A DNA stretch of 43,524 bases, taken from NCBI GenBank assembly GCA_014885115.2, contig WKLE02000170.1, positions 31,231 to 74,754 on the forward strand, written 5' to 3'. Under the pieces are notes generated by a model. The model ran no database searches and was not told the DNA's origin. It worked only from the letters and a program-made list of their open reading frames with translations. Below are positions 10,801 through 20,300 of this stretch, in pieces. Source of the stretch: Asterionellopsis glacialis (Eukaryota; Bacillariophyta; Plagiogrammaphyceae; Rhaphoneidales; Asterionellopsidaceae). The first letter of the stretch is position 1, and every line of letters starts with the position of its first letter. A program made the position numbers and the translations under genes.

Positions 10801-13718
10801 TCAAGGATTTCTAGTTTTTGAGCCGATTCAATACCATCAAAGTCAAATACGATTTTGTTTCCATCCAGGTCAAGAGACTGTAGTGTCGAGATACTTTCCA
10901 TCACGGTTTTCGTAGGAAACTTCCCTGACAAACCATTTGATCGTAAAGTGATACCAATTACGTCTCCCTCTATGGAACATCGTATTCCATCCCAACTACA
11001 ATACTTTCTTGTGGGATCCATCCAACCACTCGACATTGTCCAACTTGCACCTCCACAAAACGTATAGATAGTTTCCAAGGCCTCCCTTACGCTTTCGTTC
11101 TCATTGAAATCTTCAGCAGGTGGGGTAGGCGCTGGACCACCAAAAGGAAGATCTTGGGCGTCACAGTCAGTTGCACCGAAATATGGGTGATCAATATTAT
11201 CTCCATCTGGACATTTTTCACACTTGGAATTATCAGATGTTTGACGTCCATCCTTTTCGTTAAAGTATCCTGGTCTACACAGAATACCATCGCATCCATA
11301 CTTCAATTGGTCAGCCGATTGTGAATCACAAACCAATTGATCAATACCTGTGAACTGATTTTCATACAATTCTATATGCTTTAGAGATGCAATTTCTGCA
11401 GGAACTGTACCAGTGAGGTAGTTCTCACTGATATCAGCATACTCAAACAAACCTCCATCACTACGGTCCACGTTGGCAAGGAAATCTTCAGGGATAGTAC
11501 CCTTGAACGAGTTCACACCCAAATCTAATCGACGGAGTTCTCTAAAGTTTTTGAATGATGGTAATGTACCAACGAAACCTGAATTACCCATAGTATCAAA
11601 ATCATCATCTTCTCCATTAGACCATTGGTTCGAAAGATCAAGGACTGTTAGACCTGATAAGGTTTGTAACCCTGGCGGGAGTGTACCACTCATATAGTTG
11701 GTAGAAATTCTGAATGTTGCTAGATTTGTTAAGGATGTGATCGAATCTGGAATAGGGCCTGTAATTGCATTATTAACAGCTGAAAAGACTACCAATTGAT
11801 TCAAATTACCTAAATCATTTGGTAATGAACCACTAATGTCATTGTAGTCTACAGTGAGCTGTCTTAACTCTCGAAGTGTAAGAAGGACTGTTGGAATGGC
11901 CGCATCTTCGAGTCCATGAACATTATTCAAATACAATTCTTGTAATGTCGATGATGCACCACCAAGACCAACTAAACCATTCTCACCAAGCTTCGTATTA
12001 CTCAAATCCAAAGTTTCTATCTTGCTGGCACGTTCAATCCCAACAAGTGTGACAACCAAGTCATCATTATTTTCAAAGTACAAATATTTTAAATTGGGCA
12101 AATCAAATAAACTTGAGGGTGTCGATGACGCCATATTGTTAGCGTCAAGTGTAAGTCCCACTACCGATTGATCAGTCTCACTACATGTTACGCCATACCA
12201 CGTACAGATGTTACTATCTGTACCCCATCCATCACTCTTTGTCCATTGACCAGATGCGCCACCTGTTTTTTGAAATAAATCTACTAATATTTCCTTTTCC
12301 GTCAATCCAGAATGTCCGGGGCCTGGTGCAGGTGCTTCGGTAGGTGCCGGGGGAGGTGGTGGATTTCCATCACTTAATTCACATTTGGTTTGTCCCCAAT
12401 ACAATGTATTTTGTGGGCATGTCAAACATGGACGAAAGTCTGAATCTTGTCGTCCAGCACGGGGTTCAAATGTTCCTGGACGACACATAAAGGTATTGCA
12501 TCCATATTCCATATCATGACATGAACTTTCTGTTACATCCGTTATACGATTATCACTGATCGTGAAACGATCTGCCGATAAACGTTGTACAACATTGGAG
12601 GGTACAGATCCTGTTATGGCATTCGATGTCAATGTTGCAAAATCAAAATAATCTACTTCTGTCGCTTGTAAGAAATTCTCAGGTACACTTCCGCCCAAGG
12701 AATTGACACCCAAATCTAAGCGTCGTAAATTTTTGTGTGTATCAAAGGCTGGTAAATTACCACTTAGTCCAGAGGTAGATGTGGGTGTTGGATATTTACT
12801 AATATCACGTTGATCCGACAGATCCAATTGTTCCAACAAGGGTGTATATTCCGTAGATGTCAATCCTCGCGGTATAGTTCCAGTAAAATGATTGGCTTCC
12901 AACAATACATACCGTACACGACTTAGACGATTGAATTCTTCCGGTATAGGTCCCTCCAAGGAATTCCCAGCCAAGGAAATATACTTTAATTTGTCACAAT
13001 TCCCAATCGTGACTGGCAAAGGCCCCGTCAAACTATTATGATCCAAACTCAACCGTTCTAATGTAGTTACATCAAAGATAAAGGGTGGGAAGGCACCACG
13101 GATAGATGCTTGAGAGGCATGAAAGTCCGTTAGATGGGGTGTCACAATTTGAGTCGTACCATCTCCGGAATGGAATAAAGCTTCCAAGGATTTGACTGTG
13201 GTGTGTGAAACATCCAAATGACGAATATTGGAAGGTATGGGTTGATCCAGATTTAAAGCTTGTCCCAAGACATCTTGTTCTTGATCTACATATTTGCTAT
13301 AATCGACATTATTCCCATTCAAGCGTATCGTTCGAATGTTGGGTAAAAGCAATAACAAAGAGAGTGGTGCAGATCCTTTTAAATTATTTTGTGCCAAATC
13401 AATGACTTCAATAGACCGTTGATCTTCTGCACCACCACTACTTGATTGAAGATTGCGATTTTTACGACCATAACTGGCTTCCGGATCCATACATGTAATA
13501 CCCTCCCATTCACAGTGATGTACAGGATCTGACATCCAACCCTTTTGACGTGTCCATGATTCACCATTTGTAGACTGATACAATGCTTCTAAAATATTTT
13601 TTTCCAAGGCATGTTCCATCACGGCATCTTGTGCTCCCGCTGCAACGTCCACTCCCAAAAGAAGACTCCCCATGAACGCCACACCAATCGTGGTGACGAC
13701 ACCTTTATCCCATTTCAT
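7851..13718 (-). CDS. Giant secreted LRR protein of five tandem modules, probably GPI-anchored
   Basis: A single uninterrupted frame of about 1955 codons. I start it at the ATG at 13718 (MKWDKGVVTTIGV), because the open frame upstream begins only with GTG and this ATG gives a clean signal peptide. The protein is five successive modules starting near residues 39, 472, 874, 1250 and 1617. Each opens with an LRRNT-like cap (a W...GW...CxWxGITC pattern), continues with about 10 plant-type LRRs (LxxLxLxxNxLxGxIP), and closes with a Cys-rich cap of the type YGCDxxLCPxGTY..GRQ...C..CP...FGxTxC. Pro-rich linkers join modules 1-2 and 2-3. The C-terminus is a short hydrophobic stretch (FLASVVASISFLLLSL) with no basic tail, as in GPI signals. 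It has no kinase domain, so it is a cell-surface binding or adhesion protein rather than a receptor kinase. The ligand is unknown. Confidence 0.88.
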   Translation of the reverse strand: MKWDKGVVTTIGVAFMGSLLLGVDVAAGAQDAVMEHALEKNILEALYQSTNGESWTRQKGWMSDPVHHCEWEGITCMDPEASYGRKNRNLQSSSGGAEDQRSIEVIDLAQNNLKGSAPLSLLLLLPNIRTIRLNGNNVDYSKYVDQEQDVLGQALNLDQPIPSNIRHLDVSHTTVKSLEALFHSGDGTTQIVTPHLTDFHASQASIRGAFPPFIFDVTTLERLSLDHNSLTGPLPVTIGNCDKLKYISLAGNSLEGPIPEEFNRLSRVRYVLLEANHFTGTIPRGLTSTEYTPLLEQLDLSDQRDISKYPTPTSTSGLSGNLPAFDTHKNLRRLDLGVNSLGGSVPENFLQATEVDYFDFATLTSNAITGSVPSNVVQRLSADRFTISDNRITDVTESSCHDMEYGCNTFMCRPGTFEPRAGRQDSDFRPCLTCPQNTLYWGQTKCELSDGNPPPPPAPTEAPAPGPGHSGLTEKEILVDLFQKTGGASGQWTKSDGWGTDSNICTWYGVTCSETDQSVVGLTLDANNMASSTPSSLFDLPNLKYLYFENNDDLVVTLVGIERASKIETLDLSNTKLGENGLVGLGGASSTLQELYLNNVHGLEDAAIPTVLLTLRELRQLTVDYNDISGSLPNDLGNLNQLVVFSAVNNAITGPIPDSITSLTNLATFRISTNYMSGTLPPGLQTLSGLTVLDLSNQWSNGEDDDFDTMGNSGFVGTLPSFKNFRELRRLDLGVNSFKGTIPEDFLANVDRSDGGLFEYADISENYLTGTVPAEIASLKHIELYENQFTGIDQLVCDSQSADQLKYGCDGILCRPGYFNEKDGRQTSDNSKCEKCPDGDNIDHPYFGATDCDAQDLPFGGPAPTPPAEDFNENESVREALETIYTFCGGASWTMSSGWMDPTRKYCSWDGIRCSIEGDVIGITLRSNGLSGKFPTKTVMESISTLQSLDLDGNKIVFDFDGIESAQKLEILDLSHTDLEFIEGVGSAPALKNLYLSSNNLRGPFPTDLLQLNNLSRLSLDFNALTGMIPDQISSLKNLQFLALHDNKFSGNIPDQLDQLNGLFFLLLQANSLTGPIPDTFGSLKNLRYLDLSSQTGSGGMGLTGNLPSFTTLANLKRLDLNSNSLEGPIPDDFLRDTQVDGFEHLDLSKNKLTGKVPSVLKKFQVALYDVTDNQITGIEDALCDTSLGGAVAAYGCDAVLCPVGKYNRLGRQLDQESCKDCPENSFFGATSCGDQVTSLSPTATPDPNFDQKAILSTFYDALNGDGWTEKDKWKDASVSACEWYGITCDDDGNVESIALSGNNMAGTIPKSTFQLPFLKSLILDLNDGLKFSFDGIESARRLRVIDVSSTDTKSVTGIEKAKALKEFHSVANALRGSFPSELFAIDSLERIAIGFNEISGGLSSEIGQLTNLKLLSCESNYMSGTIPETLWGLTKLHTLRLGRNTFTGEISDSISQLSDLSIVDLSHQTENNGRGLSGSVPAFDTMNKISEIDLSSNVLTGEIPSNFLQAASPDVVDFIDLSSNKISGVVPSLLGRFDDVKIHDNEFTGVSLSLCAASRGDVYAKYHCDAVLCPPATYNSRGRQESDTGHCRGCPEALFYGSTVCPESIPDPGVSSDREILTYFYRKCGGDDWDNPDGWIEDGVSICDWYGIKCVEGEDDAVEAIDLGANNVVGIPPQALFFLPHLKHLSLYSNPLDGFSFNGISQAKKLEELILDATGVTSLIGVGQAPGLKKLNARFNGIKGSFPDDIKKLTTLQDLMISYNDFTGALPRFLEDMTNLRSLLITSNYFSGRLEGVNMPGSMRFLDISDNDLTGSIPESFLTLVPFSAAVEVDFSDNLLTGHIPSDLVRFDHLNLYLANNKITGIDEELCRKQYWNDGDVGKYGCDGLLCPDGTYSTNGRQKDDDSPCKPCELGSGKLPYMGLDVCENSSAPNRGVPFLASVVASISFLLLSL

Positions 13719-15029
13719 ATTGTTTTTGGGTGTACTCACAAAATAATGATTCAGAAACCGAGTTAGTTAGTAAACCACTCTATTCTTACGGGATTTGGTT
13801 TTCCTCTGACACTACTCAAATAAGGGTATCTTGTGATAATTTTTTTTTGAATTTCCGATCAATGGATACCGTGAATTCACGACTAGAAAACGGGAATAAA
13901 TAATATATCTCGGTCAGATATGGTGCTGTTGGATGAAAGCGATGTCTCAAATCAATCTATCTACAGAGTGTGTGAGAGAGAATAGTGTCTGTAGTTTTCT
14001 GTTGATATTATTTCTTGTCAACAGGAAAGAAAATCGAATGATTGATTTGTCGATAACTCCCAAGTAGTGTCGTGATTGGTCAGCTACTCACAAAGGTGCA
14101 CCACGCGGACAACACGAGAGAGAGAAAAACGGAAAGTCTTTCTTGATGTCTGCTTGAGAGAAATAGCGGCACTACCAACTACGAAGCGACCCAATCGTCT
14201 GTTGGAAGCAGAAATTTTTGGCAACTTTCTGATTGATAGACACACATGAAATATGAATATACTATAAATAACAGTACGCTTCAGTTCTTCTTTTCTGTCA
14301 AAAGAACATAACATTCTACGATTAAAATGTATGATGTATATGTGATATGTACGAGAATGTGTAATCTACACATAAATATTCATTTCAATATAATGCATTA
14401 CTGGATCATTCATTGGTTGGACACTATTCATAAATAAATAAAATTCAGATGAATCCAGGATTCAACGGTCCCCTCCTTATTTGTTTTTTGTACAGTACCC
14501 TACCAGGTACCTTCAGTACCGCGTACAACGCGGTTGAAGCATGCAAGAAGTCTATCGAACAGACCCCAGAAAAAAATTATCTCCCTTTAACCTCTAATTA
14601 TTGTAGGTATTATAGATTCTAAGCCTAGATAAGATAAATTTGTTCTACTGGGTTGGATCAAATGCATATGAGGGGGGCCAGTCGTGTACAGTTTTGAAAT
14701 ATTAGGGTTATTTCGTTCTACTACATCCGTAAAGTTGTTACTGGTACCGGTACAGATGGAGGATATTCTTTTTTCAAATAAAATATATTTCTTTCGGTTG
14801 TGTGCAAAGAATTTTCGAGGGAGGCGTCTGTAGACAACTACAAACGCCTGCCAGAGGAGTCGAGAGACGGACACGATCGAGATCTCCGCGACAGAGAGCA
14901 GTCAAACGAACACTGCAATCCAGGCAGCTGTCCTTGGTCAAGAAGCCAACCACAACAGAGCAAAGTCTTAAAAGTCACTGGCATATCTTTTCATTAGAAA
15001 CAATACTGTAGTAACAGCAACAACAAAAA
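13719..15029. promoter_or_regulatory. Divergent intergenic region between the LRR and cystinosin genes
   Basis: About 1.3 kb separates the two divergent start codons, so it should hold both promoters and 5' leaders. It is A/T-rich. A GTACCWGGTAC-type motif sits at 14500-14511 with relatives at 14518-14525 and 14741-14754. The last ~200 bases before the cystinosin ATG are purine/CGA-rich (CGAGAGACGGACACGATCGA), like a 5' leader. I see no further gene. Confidence 0.45.
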
Positions 15030-16509
15030 ATGGATAACCATGATGATTTGTTGATCAATCGGACTTCTTCTTCGGCATCCACACCTTTACTGTTAGATCA
15101 AGAAGCTTCCGATATTTTAAACGAATGTGACAATTTACTTCCACCGCTGCCAAATAACCCTCATATTGGTCGTTTGGATCCTCGTCGTTGGTTTCTTCAT
15201 TGGAGAATTTGGAGCTCTAAACTAGGACGATTAGGTTCAAATATAGTATCACCCTTCTTGGAAGAACGTGGATCCTCTCAAGCTGTCCTTACAGGATTAT
15301 GTACCTTGTTCGTCACGGGAACTATTCTAGGGTTGATATTGCCAAAAAGTGCAGCACTACCAACACCGTGGTACCGTATTGTATCCAGTGTCATTGGGTA
15401 TACTTACTTTTTATGTTGGAGTGTTAGTTTTTATCCACAAGTTATATCCAATTGGAAACGTAAATCAACAGATGGGTTAAGTGCAGATTTTTGTGGATTA
15501 AATGTATTGGGGTTTGCATTTTATGCTACCTATAATTTATGTTTTTATTATTCGACAAAAATTCAACATCAATATCAACAACGACATCATGATGGATCCA
15601 AAGTCACAGTTCAAAGCAATGATGTTGCTTTTGCTGTTCATGCCTTGGTACTATCACTCATCACCTTTTGTCAAATTATCTACTATTCCAATCGTAGGAA
15701 TGCTCACCATCCGCATAAGGTAATTGGTATATTGATGGCACTCATTGTGACAGCAGTTTTGATTTGTTTTGTCCTAGTATTGGTGGGCAAATATGAATGG
15801 CTTGATCTATTATATATGTTGAGTTACATCAAGGTTACTATTTCGTTAATCAAATATGTACCACAAGTTATATTGAATTATCAAAGAAAGTCTACTGTTG
15901 GCTGGAGTATATGGAATATAATTTTAGACTTTACAGGTGGTCTTTTATCTGATCTTCAACTGATTGGTGATTGTGCAGACTTTGGTGATTGGACAGGCAT
16001 TACAGGCAATTTAGCCAAATTTGGATTAGGTTTTGTATCAATTTCATTTGATGTAAGTAATTTTCTAAATTACCGCTGCTGTTACTGCTGCCAGCTGCTT
16101 TTACGTACTGCTACATGATGTGTATACATTGTTTCCATTGAACATTTTGCTTCATGTAACATATTTGTTGTTTCTGTAGAAAAATGCAAGAGTTCAAAGA
16201 CTGTCTATGGTGCAGTGTCCTCTAACCGTTGTCGTTTTATTTTGTTTTGTTTTGGTTTCCATTCTTGCTGTCGTAAATTATTTGTGTTTGTGTGTGTCTG
16301 TGCGGGGTGGACAATGGATAATGGAATTGCATCGATGCATTGATGGATAGATTATTTTTATGGTCCAACATTACGTGCTGTATCCTGGTCAACATGCAGA
16401 TACACCAACAACACCATTGCTACATTTGCCTGACGAAGTTGAAGAAGAACAGGTAGGAAGAAGATACAACAATGAAGATGAAAGTGATTCCGGTTTACTA
16501 GGTGGTTAA
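15030..16509 (+). CDS. Cystinosin-like PQ-loop lysosomal/vacuolar transporter
   Basis: Two exons, 15030-16052 and 16351-16509, give about 393 residues. The donor GAT|GTAAGT and acceptor GATAG|ATT restore a continuous cystinosin C-terminus: KFGLGFVSISFD joined to IIFMVQHYVLYPG. A hydrophilic N-terminus of about 85 residues is followed by seven predicted membrane segments with two PQ-loops, FYPQVISNWKRKSTDGLS and YVPQVILNYQRKSTVGWS. Cystinosin exports cystine from lysosomes by proton symport, and the PQ-loop prolines act as hinges. The N-terminus lacks the long glycosylated luminal domain of animal cystinosin. The C-terminus ends in LLGG after an acidic stretch. An unspliced reading would end in a spurious Cys-rich tail. 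The precise substrate is inferred from family similarity. Confidence 0.88.
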
Positions 16510-16778
16510 TTACTGTAGAAAAAGTTATCAGTGCTCTTGGTAATTATTACATTTTTTGCTATGCCAATCGTAACCATTGCTCAAAAGATTGCACTTGAGA
16601 TGTGCTGAGAAATGCCTTTGATCATTCTAAAACAGGCGTACCGCAAGACAATGAGTACAAATGGCTTTGAAACAGATGCTCTCTTAACTCTGTTCTAGAT
16701 ATAAAGGAACTGCATCTATCTAAAACTTAGTGGATAGCACTATACTACATATAATTCCTAATAACAACTTCATATAAA
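16510..16778. other. Convergent spacer
   Basis: Short 3'-to-3' spacer between the cystinosin and HYR genes. It presumably contains both polyadenylation regions. No gene is seen. Confidence 0.5.
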
Positions 16779-19700
16779 TTATGCAGACACGCCACTGTCA
16801 AAGTGTGATTGTTCCCACCCACGAAGGGCTCTCTTTCCACCCCTGCCCCTATTTCTGTTCCTGTTCCTACCACCTCCTTTACCACGCTTACCGCCTCGGT
16901 CATTATAGTCCCTCCCAAAGCTTCTTCTATTGTCATGTTTTCCGCCACCTCCTTTCCCGTCAGCGCTACTGCGGTTGTTTTGTGCACCGCCTTTGCTGCT
17001 GTCTTGTGCACCGCCCTTGCTACTTCCCCCCCCTTTACCCTTACCTTTCCCGCTAGCCGACCTTGTACCTTTGCTAGCACTTCGAGTTCCACCCTTACCT
17101 CCTTTACCCTTGCCTTTACCCTTGCCTTTACCCTTGCCTTTGCCACACGGAGTACCTGGCAAAGTCGCCGGTACACAGCTGCCACTATCCTGAGGTACTG
17201 CTGGCACTTCAACTGTACGGGAGAACGTACTTGCATTATCTTGAGTATCTAACGCTGTAGCCTCAACATTATATACAATCCCCTCAATGGCGCGGAAGCA
17301 TACCTGTCCCGATGTTTCATCGTAATAACAGTTCGGCCCACAGGACTCATCGTAAACCGGAAAAGATGAGCAACCACTATAAGATATATCCTTCATCCCA
17401 CAGTTGTCTGTTCCTTGGAACAAGTCAGACACTGACTCACAACGATAATGATCATTTGGAGGCCACACACACATGGCGGCTTGCCTTGCTTGAACTGGAG
17501 GAATATTATCTACTATTGATAAGTCTGCAGAACAACTTGAAGAAGACCTTCTCTCTGTATCCTGTACGTAAAAATCAATCTTGTCTGCTTCACCCATGGA
17601 TACCTTAGCACCAGCAGCGGGGTATTGCTCTTGAGAAGAAATGCCATTACCACAGCTAGCACGAGCGTCGCCAATCAAAGGTATTCTTGCTTGACAGTTT
17701 TCATCTGCATACAAACGTACGCTTGGGGTACAGCGAACGTCGAGCTCAGAAGCACCTATTACTGTGAGTATAGTAAAGCACGAAGCCGTATTCCCAAAGG
17801 CGTCTGTGGCAGTGTATGTGATTTCTGTTTGGCCGATATCTACCATTGTGCCTTGTATGGGCGATTGCGTTGTGATTGCACTACGACAATTATCAGTGTA
17901 GGACCCAATTCTTGGGACCCGTGCTTGGCAGTTTGCATTTGCGAATAGCTGAATGTTGTCGCCGCACTCGACAGTAGGGGGGGTCTTGTCCACTACCTTT
18001 ATCACCGTATCGCAGGATCCTTCATTGAATCCGTCCGTTGCAGCATAATTGATGACAGTAGTACCTAATCCCACCCTTCTATTGACCTCTGGCGACTGTC
18101 TTGTACTTTTAACCTCACAATTGTCATTAGCAGATTTACTAATGTCTGGAACTGCTGCACCGCATCTGTCGTCGGCGTCTAGCTCAAAATCGTCCAAACA
18201 AGTGACATCTGGGGGAGTTTCATCCACGACACCAACCATAGTCGAGCAAGACGCAGAATTATCACTTGCATCCGTTGCGTCAAAGATTACTTTTACTCGA
18301 CCAAGGCCGACCTTCAATCCAACTTTGGGATCCTGCTGTTCTCGTGGTTCAAAGTCACAATTGTCTATCGGACGACCTTCACCAATATCAGGAATTTCTG
18401 CTTCACAATCTTGATCCGCAGGAATGACAACATCATCTATGCAGTTGACTTCAGGGGCTGTTCTGTCCACCATGGTGAAAGTTGTCGAGCAGGACGCTGT
18501 GTTGCCATTCCTATCCCAACCTTGATACTGGATGGACGTGCTACCAACACGTTGCACAGGGTTACCAACTGGAGGAACTTGAACTCCATCTTCTTGATTG
18601 AGCGCAACGCCGCAATTATCAGTTACACTGCCGATCTGGGGTATTTTCGCTTCACAATCATCATCAGCAACCTCTTCAACATCAGCCGCACAAATAACTT
18701 CCGGAGGAATGTTATCTTCAACTGTGACTATAGTTGAGCATGAAGCAGTATTGCCACTACTATCAGAGGCAGTATAAGTGACTTCAGTGATACCCACGGA
18801 AGCGTCGGTATTTGCATCAGGATCTTGACCTCCAGTAGCCCCGCAATTATCAGTGGCATCGCCGATTTCAGGAAGGCTAGCCCTGCAATTTTGATCGACT
18901 TCTAAGACTAAATCCTCTATGCAGGTAACGTTGGGAGGAGTTTTGTCAGACACAGTAAAACTCGTACTGCACGAAGCAATGTTGCCTTGTTCATCATCAG
19001 CAGTGAAAGTTACCCGCTGCACGCCTAAACCTACTCGTTCCCCGATTGCAGCTATTTGTACCTCATTCTTAACGTTATTGCAGTTGTCTCTTGCGGTACC
19101 TACATCGGGAACGGTAGCTCCACAGTTAGAGTCGGCTTCAAAATCCTGATTAAAATCCAGACAAAATACTTCCACAGCGGTGCTATCAATGACTTGAAAT
19201 ACTTCAGTACAACTTGCAGTGTTTCCACTTGTGTCAGTGGCGGTGAAATCAATTGGCCAGTCACCGAGGCCGACGGAAGTACCCTGTGGAGGATCTTGTA
19301 TTGCACTTGCAATGGCGCAGTTGTCTGCAGCTGTCCCTATTTCCTGAACTACAGCCAAGCATGTTCTATTGGCATCATCAACAGTTACAAGACAAGTTAC
19401 TTCTGGAGCAGTTACGTCCACAACTTCTATAGTTCCAGTACAGGTTTCAGTAACTTCAAGAGGAGTGTCCGCCAAATAAGTAGCTGTGATTTCGTAGTTG
19501 AATACTCCTGGTGTCAAAGTAGTGGGGAGATTTGAAACTTCCACGTTTTCAGCATTGGTATTGACGAAGAAGTCTTCAATCGGTGGGAGTTCGGCTTCGC
19601 AATTGCCATCCACCTCTACTGTCACATTTTTACATGCTATTTGGAGCTCTCGAACGCTGGCAATAGTGAACTTGTCAAAGGCGAATATATCAAGTTGTCC

Positions 19701-20300
19701 GGAAGTTACGAATTCAATCTTGTCGAACAAATCTCTATCGATAAGTCCAAAGAATATTACGTTCCCGTCCAAGGGAGTCTTGTCGCCATAGTCTAGTGGG
19801 TACGTTTTCTCTTGTCCACCATTTAGGGTTGTCCGAATGGAGACGGTACCTTTAAAGTCACCCAAATCAATGCCGTGGAAACCAAATGCAGCGATCGGGT
19901 TATCAAGCGCCAAGAAAAACCCACCTTCCTTTGCAAATGCATCGAGATACTTCGTTCCATCAACTGGAAATCGGCCAACTCCCAATCCAGTGAGGTATTG
20001 AATACCAAATTGATCACCGTCACCTGTACTAATGAGCACGTCACCAGCTTTTGAGAATCTGTCAATTTCAAGTTCCTCGTAGTCTGTGCGAATTTCAAAA
20101 TCCTGGAAGTTTTCTACTTCTGGATCAATGATGAAGGAAAGAAATTTTTCATGTTCTGCCAAAGAGTTGGGGAAAGGGCCTTCCCATTCGTTTTCAAGGT
20201 CGAGGACTAGATCTTGACCGAAGAAGGCCAACGCTCCATGAGCCCTGGAAACCCATCCAACCAAGCACGTAACGAACAGGAAAAAATTTCCTTTGAACAT
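16779..20300 (-). CDS. Secreted hyalin-repeat (HYR) protein with Gly/Lys/Arg-rich tail
   Basis: A single open frame of 1173 residues starting at an ATG. Residues 1-22 form a signal peptide (MFKGNFFLFVTCLVGWVSRA). Residues ~25-225 form an N-terminal domain resembling bacterial exosortase-sorted adhesin-like folds (FGFHGIDLGDFKG, then FDKIEF). Nine HYR-like units and a divergent tenth then follow to about residue 1050. Each unit has the pattern C-x-(acidic)-C-x(A)-x-(I/V)P-x-(I/V)G-x-(A)-x-DNC, then TATDxxGNTASC, then VVDxTPP. HYR modules are immunoglobulin-like adhesion domains of extracellular proteins. The last ~119 residues (16779-17138) are low-complexity: a (GK)n run, then Ser/Lys/Gly, then RNRNRNRGRGG, ending in GWEQSHFDSGVSA. 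There is no membrane anchor. The family implies an extracellular or cell-wall role; the tail suggests binding of a polyanion, which is an inference. Confidence 0.85.
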   Translation of the reverse strand: MFKGNFFLFVTCLVGWVSRAHGALAFFGQDLVLDLENEWEGPFPNSLAEHEKFLSFIIDPEVENFQDFEIRTDYEELEIDRFSKAGDVLISTGDGDQFGIQYLTGLGVGRFPVDGTKYLDAFAKEGGFFLALDNPIAAFGFHGIDLGDFKGTVSIRTTLNGGQEKTYPLDYGDKTPLDGNVIFFGLIDRDLFDKIEFVTSGQLDIFAFDKFTIASVRELQIACKNVTVEVDGNCEAELPPIEDFFVNTNAENVEVSNLPTTLTPGVFNYEITATYLADTPLEVTETCTGTIEVVDVTAPEVTCLVTVDDANRTCLAVVQEIGTAADNCAIASAIQDPPQGTSVGLGDWPIDFTATDTSGNTASCTEVFQVIDSTAVEVFCLDFNQDFEADSNCGATVPDVGTARDNCNNVKNEVQIAAIGERVGLGVQRVTFTADDEQGNIASCSTSFTVSDKTPPNVTCIEDLVLEVDQNCRASLPEIGDATDNCGATGGQDPDANTDASVGITEVTYTASDSSGNTASCSTIVTVEDNIPPEVICAADVEEVADDDCEAKIPQIGSVTDNCGVALNQEDGVQVPPVGNPVQRVGSTSIQYQGWDRNGNTASCSTTFTMVDRTAPEVNCIDDVVIPADQDCEAEIPDIGEGRPIDNCDFEPREQQDPKVGLKVGLGRVKVIFDATDASDNSASCSTMVGVVDETPPDVTCLDDFELDADDRCGAAVPDISKSANDNCEVKSTRQSPEVNRRVGLGTTVINYAATDGFNEGSCDTVIKVVDKTPPTVECGDNIQLFANANCQARVPRIGSYTDNCRSAITTQSPIQGTMVDIGQTEITYTATDAFGNTASCFTILTVIGASELDVRCTPSVRLYADENCQARIPLIGDARASCGNGISSQEQYPAAGAKVSMGEADKIDFYVQDTERRSSSSCSADLSIVDNIPPVQARQAAMCVWPPNDHYRCESVSDLFQGTDNCGMKDISYSGCSSFPVYDESCGPNCYYDETSGQVCFRAIEGIVYNVEATALDTQDNASTFSRTVEVPAVPQDSGSCVPATLPGTPCGKGKGKGKGKGKGKGGKGGTRSASKGTRSASGKGKGKGGGSSKGGAQDSSKGGAQNNRSSADGKGGGGKHDNRRSFGRDYNDRGGKRGKGGGRNRNRNRGRGGKRALRGWEQSHFDSGVSA

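Noticed and set aside
7832..13405. Numerous short frames on the plus strand opposite the LRR gene
   Set aside because: They are shadows of the single long minus-strand frame, without their own domains or start contexts.
13719..13739. Upstream GTG start for the LRR protein
   Set aside because: GTG is not a usual eukaryotic start, and the ATG at 13718 begins a proper signal peptide.
16053..16118. Cys-rich C-terminal tail of the unspliced cystinosin frame
   Set aside because: A clear GTAAGT donor precedes it, and the exon at 16351 restores the conserved cystinosin ending.
16781..17252. Pro/Leu-rich and Val-rich frames over the tail of the HYR gene
   Set aside because: They are low-complexity antisense or alternate readings of the Gly/Lys codons of the HYR protein tail.
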